8,424 nt of DNA from Terriglobia bacterium (GTDB lineage Bacteria > Acidobacteriota > Terriglobia > UBA7540). The DNA lies in contig JASHTR010000136.1 of NCBI GenBank assembly GCA_030040455.1, positions 1 through 8,424 of the forward strand. Direction: 5' to 3'. Under the pieces are notes generated by a model. That model did not search any database, was not told the origin of the DNA, and saw nothing but the letters and a program-made list of their open reading frames with translations. Positions 1 to 7,005 of this stretch are shown piece after piece (position 1 is the first letter of the stretch; each line of letters begins with the position of its first letter). Both the position numbers and the translations under genes were made by a program.

Positions 1-1020
1 ACCGCCAAGGATTTTCGCCACTTTGCGCGCTTCGCCTTCCATTCCCAGCGCCATCCTGAGGGTTTCGGTGTCGGGCATAATCTTGGTGGCCAGCCGCTTT
101 CGATGGGCGGGAGAAAGCCTTTCGCTCAAGGCGTGGGAGTAGAGAAGGAACGTATCAGCGCCGGGAATAGAGCGCACCGCGGCACGGATCTTCTCCATGC
201 GGTCGTACGGAACTCTTCTCGAAGCGAGGCTGGCATCGAGGCCCCCGAGGAGACCTCGGTCCGAAAACAGTCGAAGCACCCGAGCGGGGTTTTGCTCCTG
301 GAGCGCCGCTCGCAGCTCACGCCCCTGTTGTTCCGGCCTCATCCGTTCCCAGGCCCTGGCTTCCACAGCGCTCTCGAGCCACGCCTGCGTGCGCGCTTCG
401 ATCTTAAAGTCCAGCCGCAAGGACAGGCGCAGGAGTCGGTAGATGCGGGAAGGGTCCTCCAGAAAGCTGCGGCTATGGAGAGCGCGGAGCTCTTTATCCT
501 CAATATCGGCGGCACCGTTCGTTGGGTCAAGAAGCAGCCCGCGCGAGTTGGGATGGAGCGACACTGCCATTGAATTGGCAGAAAAATCGCGACTCCGTAA
601 GTCTTCAAAAATTCCCGCTGCGACAATCTCCGGTGCCTTCCCCGGCATCGAATAAATTTCCTTGTGTGCGCCGATGATCTCCGCCTGCACGCCTCCGGCA
701 AATACAAAAGACGCGCCATTGCGCCGAGCGTCAAATCGGAAACGCTCGAGGCGCGCGAGAGCCTGAGGATTGGATGACGAGGACGAGCCCTTCCCGGGCT
801 TGGTCTCAGCTTCGAGCGCCTTGACGATTTTCTGCACGTTTCCCTCGACGGCAAAGTCGAGATTGCGGATGTTTCCCCGACCGCTGGTGAGGTCACGCAC
901 CACACCGCCAACCAGGTAGAGATTTAAACCTGCCCCTGCTGCGATGCGGCTAATATAGTTGAGCGCCTGGAGCTGCGGCGGCGAAAGACGTATTTCCATC
1001 AAGAAGTTGTAGTCGCTCAT
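1..1020 (-). CDS. Class II tRNA nucleotidyltransferase / poly(A) polymerase-like protein, C-terminus cut by window edge
   Basis: The frame is open for 340 codons from the ATG at 1020 to the left edge, so the C-terminus is missing. Family members add CCA or A tails to RNA 3' ends in the cytoplasm. Visible motifs, in order: LYLVGGVVRD (residues 34-43) of the nucleotidyltransferase head; NLDFAVEG (53-60) where the family has DxD; the RRDFTxNAMA-like stretch RSRDFSANSMA (142-152); and EDPSR (188-192), the EDxxR nucleotide-selecting motif, inside the helix EDPSRIYRLLRLSLRLDF. The first metal-binding Asp is Asn53, while Asp55 is kept. The usual D-x-ATAR-x-E-x-Y segment is degraded to AEIIGAHKEIY (113-123). 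A Ser-rich insert lies at 79-83. The gene starts 25 bases after xerD on the same strand, so co-transcription is likely; no strong ribosome site is seen. Family assignment is firm. Whether it is an active CCA enzyme, an A- or CC-adding enzyme or a pseudoenzyme is open. Confidence 0.85.
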   Translation of the reverse strand, partial: MSDYNFLMEIRLSPPQLQALNYISRIAAGAGLNLYLVGGVVRDLTSGRGNIRNLDFAVEGNVQKIVKALEAETKPGKGSSSSSNPQALARLERFRFDARRNGASFVFAGGVQAEIIGAHKEIYSMPGKAPEIVAAGIFEDLRSRDFSANSMAVSLHPNSRGLLLDPTNGAADIEDKELRALHSRSFLEDPSRIYRLLRLSLRLDFKIEARTQAWLESAVEARAWERMRPEQQGRELRAALQEQNPARVLRLFSDRGLLGGLDASLASRRVPYDRMEKIRAAVRSIPGADTFLLYSHALSERLSPAHRKRLATKIMPDTETLRMALGMEGEARKVAKILGG

Positions 1021-1045
1021 GGTCTTTGATGCTCAGAATTCAACG

Positions 1046-2047
1046 TTATGCCCTTGGATGATGTGATTCATAGACTTGTTTTAGACGTTCTTTAAGGACG
1101 TGCGTATAAATTTGCGTGGTGGAAATATCACTATGGCCCAGCATTAATTGGATGGACCGCAGGTCCGCGCCGCGCTCAAGCAGATGCGTGGCAAACGAGT
1201 GCCGGATGACGTGCGGCGTGAGCGGCGCTGTGATGGCCGCAGCCCGGCCGTACCGTGCTAGAATCTTCCAGAAGCCGACGCGGGAAAGCTGGCCACCACG
1301 ATGGTTCAGAAAGAGATAGGGCACAATGTTTTTCTTCAGCAGTTTTTGGCGGCCATCCCGCAGCCAGGCTTCCACGGCGCGCAAAGCTGCCTTGCCGACG
1401 GGGATCAGCCGCTCCTTGCCACCTTTCCCGAGACAGCGAACGATTCCCAGGTTGACGTCCAGATCCTCCAGACGCACATTCACCAGCTCTGAGACGCGCA
1501 TCCCGGTGGCGTAGAGCAGCTCCAGCATCGCCCGGTCGCGGAGACCTGCGGGCATGCAAAGATCGGGCTGACAAAATAGCAGGTCCACCTCTTTGATAGC
1601 GAGAAATTTCGGCAGGCTGCGTCCTACCTGCGGAGAATCCATCTGCGCGGTGACATCGCTTGCCACCACTTTCTCCTTCACCAGAAATCGGAAGAAATTG
1701 CGCAGTGAGACCACGCATCGTGCAACAGATCGCGCAGCCATGCCTTGCGCATAGAGGCTGTCAATGAACTCCTGAAGGTATTCCCTGCTGACCTTGCTCA
1801 GGCTCATGCTGGCATTCTCCGCGTGGGCGGCAAATTTCATGAGATCACGACGATAACTTTCGATGGTGTTGACGGAAAGACCTTTTTCGACCCGGACGCT
1901 ACTTAGAAAGCGACCGATTTGGATAAAAATCTCGCCGCCTTGGCTGGATGGAGCGCCACTTTCCCCAAAGCCGCCCGAGGACACATACGGCTTTCTTGCG
2001 CGCTGATCTTTTGTGCCTCTTGAGCGTTGGTGTGGCGAAGGCAGCAT
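1046..2047 (-). CDS. xerD: Site-specific tyrosine recombinase XerD
   Basis: XerD acts with XerC at the chromosomal dif site to resolve chromosome dimers at division. The protein (333 aa) has an N-terminal SAM-like core-binding domain (about residues 40-125, with the typical GLSVNTIESYRRDL) and a C-terminal catalytic domain. All catalytic residues are visible: Arg184 in ATGMRVSEL, Lys208 in GKGGKER, His279 and Arg282 in TPHVIRHSFATH, His305 in LGHSDIST and the nucleophile Tyr314 in TQIYTH. The C-terminus ends in HHPRA, as in XerD rather than XerC. The family is usually about 300 aa, so the first 35-40 residues, rich in Ser, Gly and basic residues, look like an extension or a start called too early; a GTG at 1984 is an alternative. 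No good Shine-Dalgarno precedes the ATG at 2047. No transposon or phage genes lie nearby, which favours the housekeeping role. Confidence 0.93.
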   Translation of the reverse strand: MLPSPHQRSRGTKDQRARKPYVSSGGFGESGAPSSQGGEIFIQIGRFLSSVRVEKGLSVNTIESYRRDLMKFAAHAENASMSLSKVSREYLQEFIDSLYAQGMAARSVARCVVSLRNFFRFLVKEKVVASDVTAQMDSPQVGRSLPKFLAIKEVDLLFCQPDLCMPAGLRDRAMLELLYATGMRVSELVNVRLEDLDVNLGIVRCLGKGGKERLIPVGKAALRAVEAWLRDGRQKLLKKNIVPYLFLNHRGGQLSRVGFWKILARYGRAAAITAPLTPHVIRHSFATHLLERGADLRSIQLMLGHSDISTTQIYTHVLKERLKQVYESHHPRA

Positions 2048-2321
2048 AGTCGATTAACCGCCGGATCTCCAAGGTAAAGGAGAGAGGCGAGGCCAGCACT
2101 ATCAACCTATTGTTTTTCAATCACATACAGCTAATTGCAGAGGAGACAGGATTCCCTCCGCGCTTTGCAATTCAATTATTTTCAAGTGGATACTAGCACA
2201 ACGAGGAAGCCGTTGCAAAGTTTGGTGGCAAACCTTTAGAATTTTATTGAAAATAAATCCAGTTAACCAGAAGGCGAGGCTTTGGGCAGACTTTAAATTT
2301 AAGATTGGCAATTTGAGGCCC
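2048..2321. other. Divergent intergenic region between xerD and nnr
   Basis: This stretch separates two divergent genes and must hold promoters for both. I see a fair sigma-70-like promoter for nnr (listed separately) and no convincing one for xerD. It is more AT-rich than the flanking genes. Small open frames here have no recognisable protein character. The segment at 2292-2320 (TTTAAATTTAAGATTGGCAA and following) resembles the degenerate AT-rich dispersed repeats common between genes in several phyla; a single copy in the window cannot prove it. Confidence 0.6.
2213..2242 (+). promoter_or_regulatory. Candidate sigma-70 promoter for nnr-tsaE, with hairpin in spacer
   Basis: TTGCAA at 2213-2218 (4 of 6 matches to the -35 consensus) and TAGAAT at 2237-2242 (5 of 6 to the -10) are 18 bases apart. 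The implied start of transcription is near 2249, giving a leader of about 70 bases before the nnr ATG. The spacer contains an inverted repeat GTTTG-gtgg-CAAAC (2220-2233) that could bind a regulator, or may be chance. Inference from consensus only. Confidence 0.4.
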
Positions 2322-3914
2322 ATGATCAACATCCTTACTGCCAGCGAGATGCAACGCATTGACCGGGTCACGACGGAACGCTATGGCGTGCCCAGTCTGA
2401 CGCTCATGGAAAATGCCGGAACAGGTGTTGTGGAGTTCCTACTGGAGCGCTTTTCGCCATTGCGAGAGCGCCGTATAACAATCCTTTGCGGCCGGGGTAA
2501 CAATGGTGGTGATGGTTTAGTTGTAGCACGCTTGCTTCGAAGCCAGGGCATCCATCCGCGGGTTTTGCTCTTTGCGCATCCTGAGAGCCTTAAGGGTGAC
2601 GCAGCCGCCAATTATCAACAGCTTGCTTTAACTGGCGCTCCCGAAGTTGTTCCTGACGCCGGCACATGGAATTATGTGAAGCCCAGCCTGGCCGGAACAA
2701 CGCTGCTTGTTGACGCGCTTCTTGGCACTGGCCTTTCGAAGCCGCTTCAAGGATTTCTTCTTGAAGTAGTCCGTGATGTAAATTCCGGGTTTCCAGGTGC
2801 GCCCCGAGTGGCGGTGGACCTGCCTTCGGGGATTTTTGCCGACACGGGAGAATTAGGCGGAGAGTGGATTCATGCGGATGCGTCGGTCACTTTCACGGCG
2901 CCGAAACGCGCTCATATTTTTCCTCCGGCTTGCAAGAATGTCGGTGAATGGCGCGTGCATGAGATTGGCACGCCCAAGGAAGCTCTGGAAAATGACCCGG
3001 AGCTTTTTCTCAGCCTCGTCGGTCGGGAGGATTTAGCGTGGCTCACCATCCCTCGAAAAATCGATGGCCATAAAGGACTCTACGGCCACGTCCTGGTGCT
3101 GGCGGGCTCCCTGGGAAAGACGGGAGCAGCGGCGATGGCTGCAAAGTCCGCGTTGCGTGCGGGAGCCGGTCTTGTAACGGTTGCAACTCCGCGCAGCGCT
3201 TTGCCGCTTGTAGCGTCTCATGGCATGGAATTGATGACGGAAGCGCTCCCGGAGACAGAAAACGGAAGCCTATCGCTTCAGGGCTTGGAGGAGGGCCGGC
3301 TCGATCGATTGGTTGATGGGAAATCAATTCTCGCCGTTGGGCCGGGCGTTGGAAATCTGCCGGAAACAGCCGAGTTTGTGCGGAGGGCGGTTAACCGGTA
3401 TGCTCTCCCTCTGGTTCTTGATGCCGACGGCCTGAACGCCTTTGCCGGAAGAATGAATGAGATGGAGACAGATGGGAGAATCCGGGTGTTGACTCCCCAT
3501 CCCGGAGAGATGGCTCGTCTCGCAGGGTGCAGCACCACAGAAATTCAGAAACGCCGGGTTGACATAGCGCGCGAATTCGCACAGCGCTATCAGGTGTGCC
3601 TGGTGCTGAAAGGTGCCAGATCGTTGGTTGCTTCGCCCGGCGGTCAGGTGGCTGTAAATCCCACGGGCAATCCTGGCATGGCGACGGGAGGCACAGGTGA
3701 CTGCCTCACCGGCTTGATCGCCGGGTTGCTCGCGCAGCATCCCGACCGCTCCCTTATTGAAGCGGTCGCGGCGGCGGTTTATCTTCACGGCTTGGCAGGG
3801 GACCTTGCGGCTCGAAAGAGGGGAGAAACGTCCATGATTGCTGGCGATTTGCTTGAGGCGATACCCGAAGCGTTTCTCGCCATCCAAGATAATGCTAAGG
3901 TTGAAAATGGCTGA
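2322..3914 (+). CDS. nnr: Bifunctional NAD(P)H-hydrate epimerase / ADP-dependent (S)-NAD(P)H-hydrate dehydratase
   Basis: This cytosolic metabolite-repair enzyme rescues hydrated NAD(P)H: the N-terminal YjeF_N domain interconverts R and S forms of NAD(P)HX and the C-terminal kinase-like domain dehydrates the S form using ADP. From the ATG at 2322 it is 530 aa, a normal length. Epimerase half (about 1-215): GRGNNGGDG (57-65), DALLGTGL (131-138) and DLPSG (166-170). Dehydratase half (about 240-525): GHKGLYGHVLVLAGS (249-263), DADGLNAF (367-374), TPHPGEMARL (391-400) and the nucleotide loop MATGGTGDCLTG (453-464). A TTG at 2247 would add 25 residues, but the family begins near residue 1 here (ILTASEMQRID) and TTGAGG lies just before the ATG. 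Its stop overlaps the start of tsaE by 8 bases, a pairing seen widely (E. coli yjeF-yjeE). All key motifs are intact. Confidence 0.95.
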   Translation: MINILTASEMQRIDRVTTERYGVPSLTLMENAGTGVVEFLLERFSPLRERRITILCGRGNNGGDGLVVARLLRSQGIHPRVLLFAHPESLKGDAAANYQQLALTGAPEVVPDAGTWNYVKPSLAGTTLLVDALLGTGLSKPLQGFLLEVVRDVNSGFPGAPRVAVDLPSGIFADTGELGGEWIHADASVTFTAPKRAHIFPPACKNVGEWRVHEIGTPKEALENDPELFLSLVGREDLAWLTIPRKIDGHKGLYGHVLVLAGSLGKTGAAAMAAKSALRAGAGLVTVATPRSALPLVASHGMELMTEALPETENGSLSLQGLEEGRLDRLVDGKSILAVGPGVGNLPETAEFVRRAVNRYALPLVLDADGLNAFAGRMNEMETDGRIRVLTPHPGEMARLAGCSTTEIQKRRVDIAREFAQRYQVCLVLKGARSLVASPGGQVAVNPTGNPGMATGGTGDCLTGLIAGLLAQHPDRSLIEAVAAAVYLHGLAGDLAARKRGETSMIAGDLLEAIPEAFLAIQDNAKVENG

Positions 3915-4380
3915 GACGCTGGCGAGAGAGATGCTCCACGACGTTGTTACTCATTCCGCTGATGAGACCATCGCTTTCGGTCAAAAGCTGGCAAAGGTTG
4001 TACGGCCGCCGTGCGCTGTCCTTTTAGAGGGTGATCTCGGGAGCGGTAAGACGACCTTGACGAAGGGTATTGTGGCAGGCCTGGGCGTTGCGCGAGAAGA
4101 AGAAGTCACCAGCCCATCCTTCACCCTGGTTCACGAATATGGAGAGAGCTCAGCGACGTCGAAGCAGAGAACGCGAGTCTACCATGCAGACCTGTATCGT
4201 ATCGAGGAAGAACGGGAGATTGAATCGCTGGGTCTCAACGAATTGTTGAGTCCCGAATCCACGGTCCTCATTGAATGGGGCGACAAGCTGCCGGAGCTTC
4301 CTCTCGGGCCGAAGGTGCGCATCCGGCTTGAAGTTCTGGGCGAAAACGAGAGGCGGATTGTTGTGGAGAAAGAAAGTTAA
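3907..4380 (+). CDS. tsaE: tRNA threonylcarbamoyladenosine biosynthesis ATPase TsaE
   Basis: TsaE is the small P-loop ATPase that works with TsaB and TsaD to form N6-threonylcarbamoyladenosine at A37 of ANN-decoding tRNAs. From the ATG at 3907 it is 157 aa, the usual size. Visible features: Walker A GDLGSGKTT (42-50); the switch-like segment VTSPSFTLVHEY (67-78); HADLYR (93-98), which holds a Walker-B-type Asp; and LIEWGDKL (121-128), a family signature. The start codon lies inside the end of nnr (8-base overlap), so translation is probably coupled; AAGG at 3898-3901 is a possible ribosome site. An upstream in-frame TTG at 3838 would read through nnr sequence and is unlikely. tsaB, often next to tsaE, is not in this window. 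Confidence 0.95.
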   Translation: MAETLAREMLHDVVTHSADETIAFGQKLAKVVRPPCAVLLEGDLGSGKTTLTKGIVAGLGVAREEEVTSPSFTLVHEYGESSATSKQRTRVYHADLYRIEEEREIESLGLNELLSPESTVLIEWGDKLPELPLGPKVRIRLEVLGENERRIVVEKES

Positions 4381-4381
4381 G

Positions 4382-4402
4382 AGTCGAAAGTCAAAAGTCG
4401 CG
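4382..4402. repeat. Three tandem 7-base units just after tsaE
   Basis: AGTCGAA-AGTCAAA-AGTCGCG begins two bases after the tsaE stop: three 7-base units sharing AGTC, with the last unit diverged. It resembles the short GTCAAAA-type tandem repeats often seen between genes. Copy number is small, so chance is not excluded. Confidence 0.4.
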
Positions 4403-4434
4403 GATTGCGCGTGAATGATACGAACAATGAGGAG

Positions 4435-4504
4435 CGCAGAGCCTCCGGTCTTTGGAAACTCTGCGTGTTGTCTTTCGGTCCCCCGCAGAAAAGCCGCGGT
4501 TTTT
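4435..4504 (+). terminator. Possible weak terminator structures downstream of tsaE
   Basis: Two structures lie in the gap after tsaE. CGCAGAG (4435-4441) pairs with CTCTGCG (4459-4465), a 7-base stem with a 17-base loop but no T-run directly after it. CCGC (4483-4486) pairs with GCGG (4496-4499) and is followed by TTTTT (4500-4504), a terminator-like arrangement but with only a 4-base stem. Either might end the nnr-tsaE transcript; neither is strong. Confidence 0.3.
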
Positions 4505-4538
4505 GAAAAGCACGAAGCTACCCCGCTTCAGATGGCTT

Positions 4539-4550
4539 AGGAGAAAGGAA
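4539..4550 (+). promoter_or_regulatory. Ribosome binding site of the SDR reductase gene
   Basis: A purine-rich run AGGAGAAAGGAA precedes the ATG at 4559. AAGGA leaves a spacing of about 9 bases, while AGGAG is 15 bases away. This is the clearest Shine-Dalgarno in the window and supports the chosen start. Confidence 0.65.
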
Positions 4551-4558
4551 ACCACCGA

Positions 4559-5368
4559 ATGACTGCGAACACCGTGCTTAACCCTTGGGCGCTCATTGTG
4601 GGCTCTTCCAGCGGATTTGGCGAGGCCGCGAGCCTGGAGCTCGCGCGCGACGGGTTAAACATTTTCGGCGTGCACTTCGATCGCCGCTCGGCGATGCCCC
4701 ACGTCAACGAGATTATAGAGAAGATCAAGGGGTTGGGCCGGGACGTGACGTTCTTTAACATTAACGCCGCTGACGCGGAGAAGCGCGCGAACGCACTTTT
4801 CCAGATGCAAGAGCGCTGGAATCAGTCCGGCGGAAGCCACTTCATTAAGGTTTTTCTTCATACGGTGGCATTTGGATCGCTGCTCCCTTACCTCGCCGCC
4901 GAAGCGGCGGAACGGCTCAGCCAGGCGCAGATGGAAATGACCATCGACGTGATGGGAAGCAATCTCGTTTACTGGGTTCAGGAAATGATGAGCCGCAGAA
5001 TGCTGCGCGAAGGAAGCCGGGTTTACGCTCTGACGAGCGCCGGAGGGCACAGCGTGATTCCGAACTACGGAGCCGTCTCCGCCGCCAAAGCGGTGCTGGA
5101 ATCACATATTCGCCAGCTTGCTTTCGAGCTGATGCCGCACGGCATTACTGCCAACGCCATCCAGGCCGGTGTCACCATCACTCCGGGTTCGAGCAAGATT
5201 CCCGGCATCGAAAAATTGGCCGACTTCGCAAGAATGCGCAACCCGGGTGGGCGGCTGACCACGCCCGAGGATGTGGCGTCGGCGATTGTTGCGCTGATGA
5301 GCCCTAAAACACAATGGATGACGGGGAACGTCATCCGTGTGGATGGCGGAGAAGATATTGTGACGTAG
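4559..5368 (+). CDS. Enoyl-ACP reductase-like SDR oxidoreductase (FabI/FabL type)
   Basis: A 269-aa Rossmann-fold short-chain dehydrogenase/reductase. The dinucleotide-binding loop is GSSSGFG (15-21). The usual NNAG segment is replaced by FLHTVAFG (99-106), reminiscent of the FabI sequence VHSIGFA. The catalytic pair is Tyr170 and Lys177 in VIPNYGAVSAAKAVLE, that is Tyr-x6-Lys, the spacing of enoyl-ACP reductases, not the Tyr-x3-Lys of ordinary SDRs. The C-terminus has GNVIRVDGG (256-264), a standard SDR ending. By family this enzyme would reduce the trans-2 double bond of enoyl-ACP in the last step of the fatty-acid elongation cycle, in the cytoplasm. The position ten residues before Tyr170, a Tyr in E. 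coli FabI, is Ser160. A strong ribosome site precedes the ATG. thiS follows by 29-56 bases. Superfamily certain; enoyl reductase role likely; exact substrate and cofactor unknown. Confidence 0.85.
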   Translation: MTANTVLNPWALIVGSSSGFGEAASLELARDGLNIFGVHFDRRSAMPHVNEIIEKIKGLGRDVTFFNINAADAEKRANALFQMQERWNQSGGSHFIKVFLHTVAFGSLLPYLAAEAAERLSQAQMEMTIDVMGSNLVYWVQEMMSRRMLREGSRVYALTSAGGHSVIPNYGAVSAAKAVLESHIRQLAFELMPHGITANAIQAGVTITPGSSKIPGIEKLADFARMRNPGGRLTTPEDVASAIVALMSPKTQWMTGNVIRVDGGEDIVT

Positions 5369-5424
5369 GAACAGCGACGGGTGATAATTGATGAGTAATG
5401 AGCGAACGCAATCAGTGTTTGCCG

Positions 5425-5637
5425 ATGACCCAACCTATTGCTATTCTCCTTAACGGCGAACCCCGCGAAATCCCCACCGGACTGACGGTAGCGGGCTTGA
5501 TCGAGGGGCTGAAGCTTCAGGCAGACCGCGTGGCCGTCGAGCGAAATCTGGAGATGATCCCGCGCGCCAAGTGGGAGGAAACCACACTCGAAGCGGGCGA
5601 CCGCCTGGAAATAGTACACTTTGTAGGCGGAGGATAA
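5425..5637 (+). CDS. thiS: ThiS-family sulfur carrier protein
   Basis: A 70-aa beta-grasp sulfur carrier. The sequence carries the ThiS landmarks: [10 protein letters not shown] (8-17), VAVERN (36-41), [20 protein letters not shown] (45-64) and the C-terminal VGGG (67-70). The terminal Gly-Gly is the site that is adenylated and turned into thiocarboxylate to donate sulfur, classically to thiazole synthase ThiG for thiamin. I chose the ATG at 5425, which gives the normal family length; an in-frame ATG at 5398 would add nine residues and cannot be excluded, since neither has a clear Shine-Dalgarno. No thiG, thiF, thiH or thiO is present here. It lies 12 bases before the kinase gene, so the two are probably co-transcribed. 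Confident in the family; the acceptor pathway is not shown. Confidence 0.9.
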   Translation: MTQPIAILLNGEPREIPTGLTVAGLIEGLKLQADRVAVERNLEMIPRAKWEETTLEAGDRLEIVHFVGGG

Positions 5638-5649
5638 GCGGGTAGCGCC

Positions 5650-7005
5650 ATGCATCCGGCAATCAGCCAGCCAACGGCCTTTATTCTTCTCACCCTCCTC
5701 ATCAAGCTGGGCGTCATCGCCTCCCTGGCCAGCATCGTTGCCCGCTTCGGGCTCTTTAAGCGCCTGATTTTCGTCGAGCGACGCACGTCGCGCCAGAAGC
5801 TAGCCTTTGCATTGTTTCTCGGAATCCCGTTCACGCTTGGTGTCCTGGCCCGCCTGCTGGCGAAATACCAGGGAACTGACCTCAGCCTGGAAATTACCGT
5901 CCTGGGAGGTTTGTTGGGCGGTACTTTTGTGGGAGTGCTCGTGGGCATGATGGTGAGCCTTCCGGCTGTCCTGATTGGGCACGAAATGCTTGCCGCCCCA
6001 ATGGCCATCCTCTACGCGTTGGTGGCTGGCACGGCGCGGTGGGTTTGTCCCAATAAGGAAGTTATCTGGGAGTTTAGCCCCTTCATCGATCGCAGCCTTT
6101 ATCGCTCCATCCGGCAGCGTTTCAAGCAGCCCGCCCCGGATTGGCAGGTGCTTTTCGCGCTGATGTGCGTGATGTTGGAAATTGCCCGCATTGATGTTGG
6201 TCGTATTTCCGGCAATGCACTTTTCTATCTCAGCTCGCAGCATTTCTGGATCGACATTCTTATTGTGCTCACCACGCTGGTCGCGGTGGGCCTGCCGATC
6301 AAAATCTGGAATAGCACGCGGATTGAACATAAGCTGGAGGACCAGCACCGGATGCTCCTGCAGGCACGTATGGACGCCCTGGTGAGCCAGATCAATCCGC
6401 ACTTCCTCTTTAATACTTTGAACACGATTTCCTCTCTCATTCGGATTGATCCCGACACGGCACGCACCCTGCTCCTGAAGCTTTCGCGCATCCTCCGCCG
6501 CCGACTGAAAACGGAAGCGCACTTTGTATCTCTCAAGGAGGAACTCGATTTCATGGACGACTATCTGGATATCGAAGTCGCCCGCTTTGGCCGTGACAAG
6601 CTCCACATCGTCAAAGAGATTGCCCCGGGGGCCACGGAGGTGGTTGTGCCCAGCATGATCCTCCAGCCTCTGGTCGAAAACGCCATCCGGCACGGTATTG
6701 TTCCCAAAATTGAAGGCGGCACCGTCACGCTGCGCGCCTCACGCCAGAACCACTGGCTTACCCTTGAGGTAAAGGACGACGGCGTCGGAATTCCACCCGG
6801 GAAACGCAACGAGGTTTATGGCTCCGGCATCGGAATCCGCAACGTCACCGAAAGGCTCCGGGTGCTGTTTGGCGACCACTTCGTCTTTAAAGTGCAAAGC
6901 CAACCGGGAAGCGGCACTTCCGTTTCGTTTGAGATCCCGGAATTAGTGGTGAGTGAGAAAGCTTCGGCTGATGAGCAGGCCCAGGTGTTTGAAGAGACGC
7001 CTTGA
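5650..7005 (+). CDS. LytS/YehU-family membrane sensor histidine kinase
   Basis: A 451-aa membrane kinase of the LytS class. The N-terminal part (about 8-215) is hydrophobic with several membrane segments (near 8-31, 50-71, 83-108, 113-130, 165-180 and 200-220), and its basic loop followed by the Gly-rich GGLLGGTFVGVLVG (86-99) resembles the 5TMR-LYT sensor domain. A helical linker (224-245) leads to the His_kinase domain with QINPHFLFNTLN (247-258), His251 being the expected phosphoacceptor. The ATP-binding domain has the N box LQPLVENAIRHG (338-349), G1 box DDGVGIPP (376-383) and G2 box GSGIGIRN (391-398). In known systems it would phosphorylate a LytTR-type regulator in response to envelope state. 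No regulator gene follows within the window; the next gene is an AhpD-like protein. Start by the ATG 12 bases after thiS, with a weak ribosome site. Confidence 0.92.
   Translation: MHPAISQPTAFILLTLLIKLGVIASLASIVARFGLFKRLIFVERRTSRQKLAFALFLGIPFTLGVLARLLAKYQGTDLSLEITVLGGLLGGTFVGVLVGMMVSLPAVLIGHEMLAAPMAILYALVAGTARWVCPNKEVIWEFSPFIDRSLYRSIRQRFKQPAPDWQVLFALMCVMLEIARIDVGRISGNALFYLSSQHFWIDILIVLTTLVAVGLPIKIWNSTRIEHKLEDQHRMLLQARMDALVSQINPHFLFNTLNTISSLIRIDPDTARTLLLKLSRILRRRLKTEAHFVSLKEELDFMDDYLDIEVARFGRDKLHIVKEIAPGATEVVVPSMILQPLVENAIRHGIVPKIEGGTVTLRASRQNHWLTLEVKDDGVGIPPGKRNEVYGSGIGIRNVTERLRVLFGDHFVFKVQSQPGSGTSVSFEIPELVVSEKASADEQAQVFEETP

Noticed and set aside
339..911. 190-codon minus-strand open frame, and the plus-strand frame at 103-573
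   Set aside because: Both overlap the tRNA nucleotidyltransferase-like gene in other frames, are Arg/Ser-rich and have no recognisable motif, whereas the 1020-to-1 frame carries family motifs throughout.
1176..1718. 180-codon minus-strand open frame inside xerD
   Set aside because: It is an out-of-frame reading of xerD; the xerD frame has all catalytic residues.
1046..2047. Tyrosine recombinase as a sign of an integrated element
   Set aside because: Sequence and HHPRA C-terminus match housekeeping XerD; no tRNA attachment site, cargo or phage genes lie nearby.
4382..4402. CRISPR-like repeat
   Set aside because: Units are 7 bases with no spacers and no cas gene; nothing in the window resembles a CRISPR array.
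5800..6693. 297-codon antisense open frame across the kinase gene
   Set aside because: Long antisense frames are common opposite GC-rich genes; composition is unusual (many His, Asn and charged residues), and no domain is recognisable.
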